Notes: generated by a model from the letters alone, not told the origin. DNA of 64,000 nt from Pseudomonas oleovorans subsp. oleovorans (GCF_002197815.1 NZ_NIUB01000004.1:124001-188000); one strand, 5' to 3'. Positions 1-9,699 are shown, counted from the first letter of the stretch. Translations and numbers: made by a program.

Positions 1-1089
1 CAGGCGGGTGTTGGCCACCAGGTGATGAACGAGGCACGTGACAAGTTCCTGCAACTGGCCAACCAGCACCCGGTACTCGACAGCGTGCGCGCCAACGGCC
101 TGCGTGACGAAGCGCAGTACCAGCTGCTGATCGACGACGAGCGCGCCCGCGCCCTCGGCCTCTCGCTGGCGGACATCAACAGCACCCTGTCGATCGCCTG
201 GGGTGCCAGTTACGTCAACGACTTCATCGACCGCGGTCGAGTGAAGAAGGTCTACCTGCAGGGCGTGGCCGACGCACGTATGGCCCCGGAAGACCTGAAC
301 AAGTGGTACGTGCGCAACGACCAGGGCCGCATGGTGCCGTTCAGCGCCTTCGCCAGTGGCGAGTGGACTTACGGCCCGCCTAAGCTGGCGCGCTATAACG
401 GCGTGTCGGCGGTGGAAATCCTCGGTGCGCCGGCGCCCGGCTACAGCACCGGTGATGCCATGGCTGCCGTCGAGGAAATCGCCTCGCAGTTGCCACAGGG
501 CGTCGGCTACTCCTGGACCGGTCTGTCCTACGAGGAACGCCTGGCCGGCTCGCAGACCACGGCATTGTTCGTGATCTCGGCCATCGTCGTGTTCCTGTGC
601 CTGGCAGCGCTGTACGAGAGCTGGTCGATCCCGTTCTCGGTGATGCTGGTGGTGCCGCTGGGGATCATCGGCGCGCTGGCCTTCACCGAGCTGCGCGGGC
701 TGTCCAACGACGTGTTCTTCAAGGTCGGCCTGCTCACCACCATCGGCCTGTCGGCGCGTAACGCGATCCTTATCGTCGAGTTTGCCAAGGCGCAGTACGA
801 ACAGGGCATGACCTTCGCTGAAGCCGCCATCGAAGCCTGCCGCATGCGTCTGCGCCCGATCATCATGACCTCGCTGGCGTTCATCCTCGGCTGTCTGCCG
901 CTTGCCATCGCCAGTGGCGCCGGCGCGGGCAGCAAGCACGCCATCGGTACTGGGGTGATCGGCGGCATGCTCAGCGCGATGGTGCTGGCGATCTTCTGGA
1001 TTCCGCTGTTCTACGTCGTGGTCTGCTCGATTTTCGAGAAGAAGCGCCCCGAGCCGGCCAATGAAAAAGAGAAGGAGGCACTGCAATGA
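1..1089 (+). CDS. RND multidrug efflux inner-membrane transporter, C-terminal part
   Basis: This is the last third of an RND (AcrB/MexB class) proton-driven drug exporter; the reading frame is open from base 1, so the gene starts outside the window. The visible part holds the end of the second periplasmic porter domain and the last transmembrane helices, with the family block [15 protein letters not shown] followed by [16 protein letters not shown]. It ends in a short charged cytoplasmic tail. The stop codon overlaps the start of the outer-membrane channel gene by 4 bases (ATGA), so the two are translated together as one tripartite pump operon. Substrates cannot be read from this fragment. 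Confidence 0.95.
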   Translation, partial: QAGVGHQVMNEARDKFLQLANQHPVLDSVRANGLRDEAQYQLLIDDERARALGLSLADINSTLSIAWGASYVNDFIDRGRVKKVYLQGVADARMAPEDLNKWYVRNDQGRMVPFSAFASGEWTYGPPKLARYNGVSAVEILGAPAPGYSTGDAMAAVEEIASQLPQGVGYSWTGLSYEERLAGSQTTALFVISAIVVFLCLAALYESWSIPFSVMLVVPLGIIGALAFTELRGLSNDVFFKVGLLTTIGLSARNAILIVEFAKAQYEQGMTFAEAAIEACRMRLRPIIMTSLAFILGCLPLAIASGAGAGSKHAIGTGVIGGMLSAMVLAIFWIPLFYVVVCSIFEKKRPEPANEKEKEALQ

Positions 1090-2519
1090 GGCAGTCCCTG
1101 TTGTCCCTCGCCGTGGCCGCCGCTCTGCTCAGCGGCTGCAGCCTGATTCCCGACTATCAGCGCCCTGACGCTCCGGTGGCCGCCGACTGGCCGCAAGGCG
1201 AAGCCTATGGCAGCGCCACCAGTGAAGGCAGCCGTGCAGCAGCAGACCTGCAATGGCGCGAATTCTTCCGCGACCCGGCACTGCAACAACTGGTGCAGGT
1301 GGCACTGGAAAACAACCGCGACCTGCGCGTCGCCGCGCTGAACGTCGAGGCCTACCGCGCGCTGTACCGCATCCAGCGTGCCGACCTGCTGCCTTCGGTT
1401 TCCGCCGACGGCGCCGGCACTCGCCAGCGCCTGCCGGCCGATCTGAGCCAGACCGGTGAAGCCCGCACCAGCGGTCAGTACAGCGCGACCCTGGGCGTCA
1501 ACGCCTGGGAGCTGGACTTCTTCGGTCGTATCCGCAGCCTCAGTGAGCAGGCCCTGCAGCAGTACCTGGCCACCGAACAGGCCCAGCGCAGCACGCAGAT
1601 CAGCCTGGTCGCCAGCGTCGCCAACGCCTACCTGCAATGGCAGGCGGATCAGGCGCTGCTGCAACTGACACGGGACACCCTAAAGACCTTCGAGGAAAGC
1701 TACCAGCTGACCCAGCGCAGCTTCGACGTCGGTGTCGCCGATGCCCTGGCCCTGAGCCAGGCACGCAGCTCGGTGGACAGCGCGCGGGTCAGCCTGGCGC
1801 AGTACCAGCGCCAGGTCGCTCAGGATCGCAACGCCCTGACCCAACTGCTTGGCACCAGCCTGCCCGCCGACATGCCACAGGGCCTGGCATTGAACGCCGA
1901 ACTGCTGGAGCAGGTTCCCGCCGGCTTGCCCGCCGACCTGCTCCAGCGTCGCCCTGACCTGCTGCAGGCCGAGTACCAGCTCAAGGCCGCCAACGCCAAC
2001 ATCGGCGCGGCGCGCGCGGCGTTCTTCCCCAGCATCAGCCTGACGGCCAATGCCGGCACCGCCAGCAGCCAGTTGTCCGGCCTGTTCGACGGCGGCTCGG
2101 GTACCTGGCTGTTCCAGCCGCAGATCAGCCTGCCGATCTTCAACGCCGGTCGCCTGCGCGCCAACCTCGACTATGCCGAGCTGCAGAGCGATATCCGCGT
2201 CGCCGAGTACGAGAAAGCCATCCAGGTGGCCTTCCAGGAAGTCGCCGACCGCCTTGCCGCGCGCACCACCTACCGTCAGCAACTGGATGCCCAGCGCGCC
2301 CTGCTGGAAACCACCGAAACCTACTACGAACTGGCCGAGCGCCGTTACCGCACCGGCGTGGACAGCTACCTGACCCTGCTCGACGCCCAGCGTCAGCTGT
2401 TCAGCGTGCGCCAGCAACTGATCGCCGACCGCCTGGCCCAGCTCAGCAGCGAAGTGGAACTGTACAAGGCCTTAGGTGGTGGCTGGAGCAATACGGGGAG
2501 CAACGCCCCACAAGGTTGA
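1086..2519 (+). CDS. OprM/TtgC-type outer-membrane efflux lipoprotein
   Basis: Outer-membrane channel of the RND pump upstream. The 477-residue length is normal for the family. It begins with a lipoprotein signal peptide ending in the lipobox LLSGC, so the mature protein is lipid-anchored at Cys18. Two OEP repeats follow, the second with the typical stretch around [18 protein letters not shown]. It overlaps the transporter gene by 4 bases and is followed after about 40 bases by a strong Rho-independent terminator, so it closes the operon. Confidence 0.95.
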   Translation: MRQSLLSLAVAAALLSGCSLIPDYQRPDAPVAADWPQGEAYGSATSEGSRAAADLQWREFFRDPALQQLVQVALENNRDLRVAALNVEAYRALYRIQRADLLPSVSADGAGTRQRLPADLSQTGEARTSGQYSATLGVNAWELDFFGRIRSLSEQALQQYLATEQAQRSTQISLVASVANAYLQWQADQALLQLTRDTLKTFEESYQLTQRSFDVGVADALALSQARSSVDSARVSLAQYQRQVAQDRNALTQLLGTSLPADMPQGLALNAELLEQVPAGLPADLLQRRPDLLQAEYQLKAANANIGAARAAFFPSISLTANAGTASSQLSGLFDGGSGTWLFQPQISLPIFNAGRLRANLDYAELQSDIRVAEYEKAIQVAFQEVADRLAARTTYRQQLDAQRALLETTETYYELAERRYRTGVDSYLTLLDAQRQLFSVRQQLIADRLAQLSSEVELYKALGGGWSNTGSNAPQG

Positions 2520-2560
2520 CCGCGCGTAACCCGCTTCAAGGACGACCTTATCCAACGCGC

Positions 2561-2592
2561 CGCCCCCGCAGTCTTTGCGGGGGCGTTTTTTA
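2561..2592 (+). terminator. Rho-independent terminator of the RND efflux operon
   Basis: GC-rich hairpin with arms CGCCCCCGCA and TGCGGGGGCG around a short loop, followed directly by a run of T. It lies 41 bases after the oprM-like stop codon. Confidence 0.92.
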
Positions 2593-2701
2593 CGAGTCCT
2601 GACGGGACTGGGTTCCATACCGTAGCCCCGGATGAAATCCGGGGACCGTTGGCGCTGCCTGGGTGTCGGCGCGGCATGGACAGCATGGCGCTGTTCTGCG
2701 C

Positions 2702-3295
2702 TCAGCTCAGCTCGGCCAGCAGCTGTGCGCAATCCTGCGCGTGCAGCCCTGTCAGCTCCGGCCAGAGGTTGTCCGGCAGGTTGACCAGTACGCTGCGCGC
2801 ACCGGCGGCCTGGGCGCACTCCAGGTCGAAGCGGTAGTCGCCGACCATTACCAGCTCACGCGGCGTAACGCTCCAGCGCTCGGCCAGGTGCAGCAGCCCA
2901 CCCGGATGCGGTTTGGGTGGAGCCTCGTCGCGGCCAAGAATGTCCGCCCTGGCAAAGCAGTCATCCAGGCCGATGGCCTGCAACGTCAGCAACGCCAGCG
3001 AGTGAGCATTGCGCGTGAGGATGCCGAGCTGGCAGCCACGCTCGCACAGGGTGCGCACCAGCTCGATGGCGCCCGGCGCCGGGCGCGAGGCCACCGCCAG
3101 TTCGCGCTCGTGCTCGAGCAGCCAGGCATGCTTGGCCGCGGCCTCCTCTGCCGGTAGCGCCGCCAGGTGATGAAGGATGTCCTCCTCCTGGGGAATGCCC
3201 AGCGCCCGCTTGATCGCCGGGAAATCATGCACGGCCAGGGTCAGGGTGCCGTCCATGTCGAACACCCAGTGACGTGCTTCGCGCAATCTATTCAC
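2702..3295 (-). CDS. HAD-superfamily hydrolase (phosphatase, subfamily IA)
   Basis: Haloacid-dehalogenase-type phosphohydrolase of 197 residues. Motif I is FDMDGTLT near residue 13, with the Asp nucleophile; motif II is in GILTRNA; motif III/IV is the KPHP lysine and the GDYRFD acid pair. The start codon is GTG, in a GTGA overlap with the stop of the tesB gene upstream, so it is the second gene of a two-gene operon. The substrate is unknown; phosphoglycolate-phosphatase-like enzymes are the closest general type. Confidence 0.9.
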   Translation of the reverse strand: MNRLREARHWVFDMDGTLTLAVHDFPAIKRALGIPQEEDILHHLAALPAEEAAAKHAWLLEHERELAVASRPAPGAIELVRTLCERGCQLGILTRNAHSLALLTLQAIGLDDCFARADILGRDEAPPKPHPGGLLHLAERWSVTPRELVMVGDYRFDLECAQAAGARSVLVNLPDNLWPELTGLHAQDCAQLLAELS

Positions 3296-4161
3296 TTCCA
3301 GTCCTCGCGCACGCGGGTCAGGCCTTCCTGCGCGGCCGAGGCCACCAGCTCGCCCTGGCGGTTATAGATGCTGGCACGGGAGAAACCACGGGCGTTGCCG
3401 GCCCAGGGGCTGTCCATGGCGTAGAGCAGCCAGTCATCCATACGCAGGTTGCGGTGGAACCACAGCGAATGGTCGAGGCTGGCCACCTGCATGAATTTCT
3501 GGAACACCGACACGCCATGCGGCTGCATCGAGGTGGTCAGCAGGTTGAAGTCACTGGCGTAGGCCAGCAGGTACTTGTGCAGTTGCGGGTCGTCCGGGAG
3601 CTCGCCGGCAGCGCGGAACCACACGTACTTGACCGGTTCACAGGGCTGCGGGGCAAAGGGGTTGATCAGCGTCACCGGGCGGATCTCGATCGGCTTGTCG
3701 CTGATCAATCGCTCACGCATGCGCTCGGGAATCATCGGCGCCACCATGCGTGCCAGCTCGGTTTCCGACTTCAGGCCCTCGGGGCCGGGAACGTCCGGCA
3801 TCGGGCTCTGGTGGTGAAAACCTTCCTCCTCGTACTGGAACGAGGCACTACAGAAGAAGATGGGATGGCCCTTCTGTACCGCCACCACGCGGCGGGTGCT
3901 GAAACTGCCACCATCGCGGGTGCGCTCGACCTGATAGACCACCGGCAAACTGGCATCGCCGGGACGCAAGAAATAACCGTGCATGGAGTGCACGTGGCGC
4001 GCCTCCTCGACCGTCTGGCTGGCGGCGGAAATGCATTGGCCAAGCACCTGGCCGCCGAACAGTTGACGAAAACCGAGATCCTGGCTGCGGCCACGGAACA
4101 GGTTTTCCTCGATCTGTTCCAGGCTCAGCAGCGCGACCAGATCGTCGAGTACCTGGGTCAT
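3292..4161 (-). CDS. tesB: acyl-CoA thioesterase II
   Basis: Double hot-dog thioesterase of 289 residues that hydrolyses medium and long-chain acyl-CoA to free fatty acid and CoA. The N-terminal block RSQDLGFRQLFGGQVLGQ and the C-terminal block SLDHSLWFHRNLRMDDWLLY are family signatures, and the length equals that of E. coli TesB. First gene of a pair with the HAD hydrolase. Its upstream region holds a MITE-like element that begins about 25 bases before the start codon. Confidence 0.95.
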   Translation of the reverse strand: MTQVLDDLVALLSLEQIEENLFRGRSQDLGFRQLFGGQVLGQCISAASQTVEEARHVHSMHGYFLRPGDASLPVVYQVERTRDGGSFSTRRVVAVQKGHPIFFCSASFQYEEEGFHHQSPMPDVPGPEGLKSETELARMVAPMIPERMRERLISDKPIEIRPVTLINPFAPQPCEPVKYVWFRAAGELPDDPQLHKYLLAYASDFNLLTTSMQPHGVSVFQKFMQVASLDHSLWFHRNLRMDDWLLYAMDSPWAGNARGFSRASIYNRQGELVASAAQEGLTRVREDWK

Positions 4162-4186
4162 GGAGTGTCTCCTCGTGCAGGGGTAA

Positions 4187-4326
4187 CAGACCGTTGAAAA
4201 ACTATCTGCGTTGGCAATACTGCGTTAAAAACGCCCTCAAAATGCTCATTTAGTATACTAAACTGCGCTTTTTCGGCCGTTTTTGCCTTGTCTTGCCTGC
4301 CTCGCCTACGTTTTTTCAACGGTCTG
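4187..4326. repeat. 140-bp MITE-like element with 15-bp terminal inverted repeats
   Basis: The ends are perfect inverted repeats beginning CAGACCGTTGAAAAA on the left and the complement on the right. The interior is non-coding and relatively AT-rich, with a palindrome TTTAGTATACTAAA at its centre. It fills the space between tesB and the 3' end of the SagB-type gene, and its right end supplies that gene's stop codon. Size and ends fit a non-autonomous transposable element; no target-site duplication is obvious. Confidence 0.75.
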
Positions 4327-5905
4327 GGAATCGCGGTTGGGAATAGGCCGACAGGGACGTCAGGCGTTCATCCCATACAGCGCGGCCAAGGGTGAAATGG
4401 TAAAGACTTTGCCAGCCGCTGTCGGCATCGCCGAGCAATTCCCGCAAAGCGTCGTCGAAATAACAACCGATGCCAGTACCCGAAAGCCCGGCCGCCTCGG
4501 CTTCCAGATAGAGCACCTGACCAATCTGGCCACATTCCCAGTAGAGCCGTGGATAACGCCAGGCGCCATCTGCCACGGCGCCCTCCACCCGTGCCAGCAT
4601 GGCCAAGGCCACACAGCCGTCGGCGGCAATGTCCTGGCCGCAGCTGAGAAACCCCGCCAGGCCACGCGCATCGCCTTCGAGCAGGCGATACAGTGGCAGC
4701 TCCTCGTCCACCCGCTGCCACAGGTAATCCTCGCGTAGCGGCTGCACGCCGCTGCCCGTGCGATCCAGCCAGTACAGACCCGGCGCCAGGCCCTGCACAC
4801 GATGGACGAACAGCAGCAGGTCGATCTCGCTCGGCTCACCGCTGACGGCGAACGGCACCGGCGATTGCACCGGCATCAGTCGGCGCAGCCAGGCCAGCAG
4901 CAGTGCAGCCTGAATACCGCTGCGGCCGTCCATGCTTTGCGCACTGCGCCGGCGATGCAGGATAGGCCTCAAGGGCAGGCCGGGGTTGTCATTGCGAACA
5001 CCAGCAGCATCTACGCTCCAGGCGGCGCGAGGACGTGCCGGTGCACGGCATAGCCCATGTATGCGCCGCAGCTCGGGCCAGTGGCGATAGTCGCGTGACA
5101 GACGATTGGGCACACCGGCCCGCTCAAGCTGCGCCAGCCCGGTCAGCAGGGGCTCGGGCAGCGCAAACTCCATCGTCTGCGCCGGGCCGATCCACAGCAG
5201 ACAGTCGCCGTGTTCGGCCTCATGAAAGCCCGCATCATCCAGCCCCAGCAGGCCGTCCAGACGCACTTCGGCCACGCCATGCAGCATGCGCACCTGCCAG
5301 CCCTGCACGCTGGCGGCGATGGCCAACGCCGCCAGGGCATGGCCGAGATCGTGCTGACAGTAGCGGTAGGCGCGCTCGCCGTACTTCCAGGCTTCGCGCC
5401 AGGCAATGCTACTCAGGCCGAGGAGAAAACCGCCGGGCGGCAGGCTGTTGGCGAGTCGCTGGCCGAACGGCGGCGGCAGCTCGCTGCGCACCTCCAGGCC
5501 ATGGACATCCGGCGCGTAGTGCGCCAGCACACCGCCCTCATCCACGACACCCGGCGGCAGCAGCAGATAGGCTTCAGTCGGGTGCAGGTTGCCGGATGAC
5601 GGGTTGACCCGCAGCGCCCAGCGACTGCCGCCAGCCTCCTTCCAGGCGGAAATGGCCAGGCTGTCGTACAGCAGTTGCGAGACGCTGGCTCGATTCAGTG
5701 GCGCGGGCGGCGCCTGCGGTCCGGCGAATGCAACATCGTAGGCCGGCCCCTCTTCCAGCGGGCGGTGGTACAGCTCGATCAGCCGGGCACCGTCGTAGCG
5801 ACGAAACGGTGCCGGCTGAGTCGCCCAATCCAACTGCCCCGGCCCCGGTGCGAAGCGCTCGGGGGCGTGTTTGCTGAGCTGGTGATAGGCGAGCACGTCC
5901 GTCAT
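4316..5905 (-). CDS. SagB/ThcOx-type dehydrogenase with two nitroreductase-like domains
   Basis: Protein of about 529 residues in the SagB/ThcOx branch of the FMN-dependent nitroreductase superfamily. Two related halves are visible: the first around VNPSSGNLHPTEAYLLLPP and QHDLGHALAALAIAA, the second around RRSAQSMDGR, PGLYWLD and ECGQIGQVLYLEAEAAGLSGTG-like sequence. Family members oxidise azoline heterocycles or act as general flavin oxidoreductases. No cyclodehydratase or precursor peptide is near, so a peptide-modifying role is not supported here. The start is placed at an ATGA overlap with the GNAT gene; a longer start 15 bases upstream is possible. The last codons lie inside the MITE. 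Confidence 0.85.
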   Translation of the reverse strand: MTDVLAYHQLSKHAPERFAPGPGQLDWATQPAPFRRYDGARLIELYHRPLEEGPAYDVAFAGPQAPPAPLNRASVSQLLYDSLAISAWKEAGGSRWALRVNPSSGNLHPTEAYLLLPPGVVDEGGVLAHYAPDVHGLEVRSELPPPFGQRLANSLPPGGFLLGLSSIAWREAWKYGERAYRYCQHDLGHALAALAIAASVQGWQVRMLHGVAEVRLDGLLGLDDAGFHEAEHGDCLLWIGPAQTMEFALPEPLLTGLAQLERAGVPNRLSRDYRHWPELRRIHGLCRAPARPRAAWSVDAAGVRNDNPGLPLRPILHRRRSAQSMDGRSGIQAALLLAWLRRLMPVQSPVPFAVSGEPSEIDLLLFVHRVQGLAPGLYWLDRTGSGVQPLREDYLWQRVDEELPLYRLLEGDARGLAGFLSCGQDIAADGCVALAMLARVEGAVADGAWRYPRLYWECGQIGQVLYLEAEAAGLSGTGIGCYFDDALRELLGDADSGWQSLYHFTLGRAVWDERLTSLSAYSQPRFPDR

Positions 5906-6462
5906 CGCTGCGCCTCCCACTGCTCGCGGCTTATGCGGTAGAGCACGTGCGGCTGCAAGGGATGACCGGACGGTACGCGCGGATGGAGAAAATCGCCGCT
6001 ATCGTCGCGCTGCATACCGATGCTACGCATCACCGCCTGCGACGGCAGGTTGGCCGGCACGGTGAAGCTCAATACCTCGTCCAACCCAAGCTGCTCGAAG
6101 GCCACGGCCAGTGAAGCGCGCGCCGCCTCGCTGGCATAGCCCTGGCGCCAATGGGCGCGCGCCAGGCGCCAGCCGATCTCCACAGCCGGCACGAACGGCG
6201 CATCGAAGCCGACGTGCGCCAGGCCGGTGACTCCGATCAGTTCGCCACTGTCGCGCCGCTCCAGCGCCCAGAAGCCAAAGCCGTGCTCAGCGAAATGCGC
6301 CCGGATGCGCGCCAGCAGTTGTGCGCTCTGCTCCGCGTCCAGAGGCGACGGGAAATGGCGCATCACCTCGGCATCGGCATTGAGTGCGGTCAGCGCCGGC
6401 AGATCAGTGTCGCGCCAGGCGCGCAGCAACAGCCGCTCGGTGGAAGTTTCGATCAGGGGCAT
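5902..6462 (-). CDS. GNAT-family N-acetyltransferase (RimJ/RimL type)
   Basis: Acetyltransferase of 186 residues that begins IETSTERLLLRAWRDTD, the usual opening of RimJ/RimL-like enzymes that acetylate N-terminal or small-molecule amines from acetyl-CoA. The acetyl-CoA loop region is WRLARAHWRQGYASEAARA. The frame remains open upstream, but homology-like sequence begins only at the chosen ATG. Coupled by a 4-base overlap to the SagB-type gene downstream. The first bases of the gene and its upstream region are duplicated near position 8700. Confidence 0.88.
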   Translation of the reverse strand: MPLIETSTERLLLRAWRDTDLPALTALNADAEVMRHFPSPLDAEQSAQLLARIRAHFAEHGFGFWALERRDSGELIGVTGLAHVGFDAPFVPAVEIGWRLARAHWRQGYASEAARASLAVAFEQLGLDEVLSFTVPANLPSQAVMRSIGMQRDDSGDFLHPRVPSGHPLQPHVLYRISREQWEAQR

Positions 6463-6506
6463 GGCGGTTGTCTCGATTGGCTGCGACCATAAAGCGTCGA
6501 CTCGAT

Positions 6507-6640
6507 GAGCCCTTATTGTATGCCGCATACAGCCCGCCCTTCGCGGCCAGGCATCGTTTCCCCATGAAGAAATTCCGCCTGCTGCACGATCACCTGGTCG
6601 ACAGCGACCTGACTGGCGAGCTGTCATACGAGAACCCGCG
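6507..6640 (+). pseudogene. truncated copy of the 5' end of the downstream deacetylase gene
   Basis: Bases here match the start of the intact histone-deacetylase-like gene at 8764, including the stretch coding GHRFPM(K/E)KFRLL and, later, GELSYE. Two internal deletions of roughly 22 and 100 bases and the loss of everything after the first quarter make it non-functional. The match continues upstream through the start of the GNAT gene, so this is one edge of a duplication that brackets the hemolysin III and MRJP-like genes. Confidence 0.85.
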
Positions 6641-6687
6641 CAGAAAATATCTGGCAAAGCCAGGCATAAAGGACGACGACAGATAGC

Positions 6688-7305
6688 ATGTACCACGGAG
6701 AAAAATTCAACGCCTGGAGCCACCTGATCGGCGCCGTTCTGGCGGCCATCGGTGCGGTATGGCTGCTGGTACTGGCCAGCTCCACGGGCGACCTGTGGAA
6801 GATTGTCGCAGTGGCCATCTACGGTGTCACCCTGCTATTGCTGTACAGCATCTCCACCCTCTACCACAGCATGCGCGGCCCGGCGAAACGGGTGATGCAA
6901 AAACTCGATCACCTGTCGATCTACCTGCTGATTGCCGGCAGTTACACCCCTTTCTGCCTGATCACCCTGCGTGGTCCCTGGGGCTTGACCTTGTTCGGCA
7001 TCGTATGGGGCCTTGCGGTGATCGGCATGCTGCAGGAAATCAAACCCCGCTCCGAAGCACGTGTGCTGTCGTTGATCATCTACGCGGTGATGGGCTGGAT
7101 TGTGCTGGTGGCGGTAAAGCCCCTGATCGCCGCCCTGGGCATGACCGGCTTCAAATGGCTGGCGGCCGGTGGCGTGCTCTACACCGTGGGCATCATCTTC
7201 TTCGCCTACGACAGCCGCTTTCGTCATTGGCATGGCATCTGGCACCTGTTCGTCATGGCCGGCAGCCTGCTGCACTTCGTGGCGATTCTGTTCTACGTGC
7301 TGTGA
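6688..7305 (+). CDS. hemolysin III family membrane protein (PAQR-like)
   Basis: Seven-helix integral inner-membrane protein of 205 residues. Family hallmarks are the N-terminal GEKFNAWSHLIGA, the YHSMRGP region, DHLSIYLLIAGSYTPF and the C-terminal HWHGIWHLFVMAGSLLHF with conserved histidines that could bind metal. The biochemical role of bacterial members is not settled; haemolysis was reported only for some. It lies between the two copies of a duplicated segment, with the MRJP-like gene following. Confidence 0.92.
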   Translation: MYHGEKFNAWSHLIGAVLAAIGAVWLLVLASSTGDLWKIVAVAIYGVTLLLLYSISTLYHSMRGPAKRVMQKLDHLSIYLLIAGSYTPFCLITLRGPWGLTLFGIVWGLAVIGMLQEIKPRSEARVLSLIIYAVMGWIVLVAVKPLIAALGMTGFKWLAAGGVLYTVGIIFFAYDSRFRHWHGIWHLFVMAGSLLHFVAILFYVL

Positions 7306-7501
7306 CGACTTTCTTGCGCCGATTGAAAGACGTTCAACCTGGGCGGTCTGTTTCGCGTGTGGTGATAAAGCCAAACTGTGCCCCACTGCCTACCTGACGC
7401 AGGGCGAATCTCCGCCGTCGTTGATCACCGAGGCAGCCGCGACAGCGGATAACGCATTTTTAGCCTATTCGCCCTTCCCAGCGCACAACAGGAAACCTGT
7501 A

Positions 7502-8584
7502 ATGACATCTCTTTCTCGCCCCATCCGCCGTGCAGCCAGCGCCACCCTGCTGGCTCTGTCCTTGCCGTTTTTCAACTCGGCCCTTGCTGCCAAGGTCGGC
7601 GACCTGGAAGTGGTCGCCGAACTGCCGATCCGCCCCGGCAACGTCGCCCCCAGCGCGGACAACCGGGTGTTTGCCACGGTCCATCCCTTCGGCGAGCCTA
7701 CTACCGCTCAACTGATCGAAATCACCGGCCGCGACAGCTACAAGCCGTGGCCCACCAGCACGGTGCAACGCGGCACTGCCGCCGCCAACGATGCGCAGAT
7801 CGATACGCCGCTGGGTATCGCCATCGATGGCAAGAACCGCCTGTGGATAACCGACATGGGCCTGAACCTGGGCAAAACCCGTCTGTGGGGCTTCGATGTT
7901 GCGACTGGCAGTGAGCTGTATCGTATCGAACTGCCTGCCGATATCGCGCCCAAAGACAGCTTCATCCAGGACCTGGCCGTCGACGACAAAGAGGGCTGGA
8001 TCTACCTGGCGGACATTGCCAACCCCGGCCTGATCGCCGTGGAAATCAGCAGCGGCAAGACGCGGCGCTTCAGCGGCCATGCCGCGCTGCAAGCAGAGCC
8101 CGACGCCAGGATGGTCATCGGCGGCGCGCCGATCCAGTTCCAGGGCAAACCCGCCAACGTGGCGGTCAATCCAATCACCCTGTCGGCCGACCATGCCACC
8201 CTGTACTTCGGCGCCATGAACGGCAAGACCTGGTACTCGTTGCCCAGCAAGCTGCTGCGTGACGGCGCCAGCGACGAGCAAATCGCGGCGGCCATCCAGC
8301 GAGTCGGCGCCAAGCCCGTTTCCGACGGCGCCGGCACCGACGCCAAGGGACGGCATTTTTTCACCAATCTCAACGACAATGGCATCGACCTGCTCGATAC
8401 CGACGGCGCGCTCAAGCCGCTGGTACGCGACGCCCGACTGGACTGGCCGGACAGCGTGCATGTGGGCCACGACGGCTGGCTGTATATCTCGGTCAATCAG
8501 CTGTACAAAACCCCGGCCTTCACCGGTGGCACCGACAGCGGCAAACCGCCTTATCGCGTGATGCGCGTGTGGCCGGGAGAATAA
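7502..8584 (+). CDS. secreted MRJP/yellow-family beta-propeller protein
   Basis: Protein of 360 residues with a Sec signal peptide ending near SALAA, so probably periplasmic. The remainder resembles the major royal jelly/yellow family of six-bladed propellers, with PLGIAIDGKNRLWITDMG, a strand repeat around FIQDLAVD and KEGWIYLAD, and the closing block around WPDSVHVGHDGWLYISVNQL. The start is chosen for AGGAAACC about 8 bases upstream and the clear signal peptide; the frame is open for over 300 bases upstream without one. Function in bacteria is unknown; a lactonase-like or binding role is only a guess. Confidence 0.85.
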   Translation: MTSLSRPIRRAASATLLALSLPFFNSALAAKVGDLEVVAELPIRPGNVAPSADNRVFATVHPFGEPTTAQLIEITGRDSYKPWPTSTVQRGTAAANDAQIDTPLGIAIDGKNRLWITDMGLNLGKTRLWGFDVATGSELYRIELPADIAPKDSFIQDLAVDDKEGWIYLADIANPGLIAVEISSGKTRRFSGHAALQAEPDARMVIGGAPIQFQGKPANVAVNPITLSADHATLYFGAMNGKTWYSLPSKLLRDGASDEQIAAAIQRVGAKPVSDGAGTDAKGRHFFTNLNDNGIDLLDTDGALKPLVRDARLDWPDSVHVGHDGWLYISVNQLYKTPAFTGGTDSGKPPYRVMRVWPGE

Positions 8585-8763
8585 GCGACCCCACTATCCG
8601 TGCTCTGACGGTTTGATCGCCGATTGCACCACTTGAGTCGTTGCCCACCAGGCCACGCCCACAGCGCTGGCACTAGCCAGTACTGTGGGCCAGGCTCGGA
8701 GAAGGTTTCGATCAGGGGCGTGGCGATTGTCTCGATTGGCTGCGACCATAGCGCGTCGATTCG

Positions 8764-9699
8764 ATGAGCACGCACTGCATGCCACTACCGTTGGTCTACC
8801 ACGAGGATTACAGCCCGCCCTTCCCGGCCGGGCATCGTTTCCCCATGGAGAAATTCCGTCTGCTGCGCGATCACCTGGTCGACAGCGGCCTGACCACCGA
8901 TGCCGAGCTACAGCGTCCCGAGTTGTGCCCGGCGGAGATCCTCGCCCTGGTGCATTGCCCGGACTATATCGCCCGCTACATGGCTGGCGAGCTTTCCTAC
9001 GAGGACCAGCGCCGCCTTGGCCTGCCCTGGAGCGATGCCCTGGCACGACGTACCGTGCGCGCCGTGGGCGGCTCGCTGCTGACCGCCGAACTGGCCCTGC
9101 GTCATGGCCTGGCCTGCCACCTGGCTGGCGGCACGCACCATGCGCATTACGACTTTCCGTCAGGATTCTGCATCTTCAACGACCTCGCGGTGATCGCCCG
9201 CTATCTGCTCGAAGCTGGACGCGTGCACCGGGTGCTGATTTTCGATTGCGACGTGCATCAGGGCGACGGCACCGCGCGGCTGCTGGAAGACGAACCGGAC
9301 GCCGTTACCGTGTCGCTGCATTGCGAGCAGAACTTCCCGGCACGCAAGGCGCAGAGCGACTGGGATATCCCCCTACCGCGCGGCATGGGCGACGAGGACT
9401 ACCTAAAGGTGGTGGACGACATCCTCAACTACCTGCTGCCGATCTACCAACCGGACCTGGTGCTCTACGATGCGGGTGTCGACGTGCACAAGGACGATGC
9501 CCTGGGCTACCTGCAACTCACTGACGCGGGCCTTGCCGCCCGTGACGAAGCCGTGCTGCAGCATTGCCTGGGCCGCGATATCCCGGTACTCGGGGTGATT
9601 GGCGGCGGCTACTCCAAGGACCACGCCGCCCTCGCCCGCCGCCACGGTATCCTGCATCACAGCGCGGCGAGGGTTTGGGCTGCGCGCGGGTTGGGCTAG
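8764..9699 (+). CDS. histone deacetylase-like zinc amidohydrolase (AcuC/HDAC family)
   Basis: Zinc-dependent deacetylase of about 311 residues that removes acyl groups from lysine, polyamines or small amides. The charge-relay histidines are in GGTHHAHYDFPSGFC, the zinc ligands in DCDVHQGDGTA and DAGVDVHKDD, and the end block is GVIGGGYSKD. Start may instead be the second Met at 8779 (MPLPLVYHEDY), which is where family members usually begin; neither has a good ribosome site. A broken copy of its 5' end lies at 6507. Confidence 0.93.
   Translation: MSTHCMPLPLVYHEDYSPPFPAGHRFPMEKFRLLRDHLVDSGLTTDAELQRPELCPAEILALVHCPDYIARYMAGELSYEDQRRLGLPWSDALARRTVRAVGGSLLTAELALRHGLACHLAGGTHHAHYDFPSGFCIFNDLAVIARYLLEAGRVHRVLIFDCDVHQGDGTARLLEDEPDAVTVSLHCEQNFPARKAQSDWDIPLPRGMGDEDYLKVVDDILNYLLPIYQPDLVLYDAGVDVHKDDALGYLQLTDAGLAARDEAVLQHCLGRDIPVLGVIGGGYSKDHAALARRHGILHHSAARVWAARGLG

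Noticed and set aside
8594..8700. Minus-strand stretch ending VGVAWWATTQVVQSAIKPSEHG
   Set aside because: It might be the tail of a lost gene, but about 35 codons with no start or recognisable family are not enough to call it.
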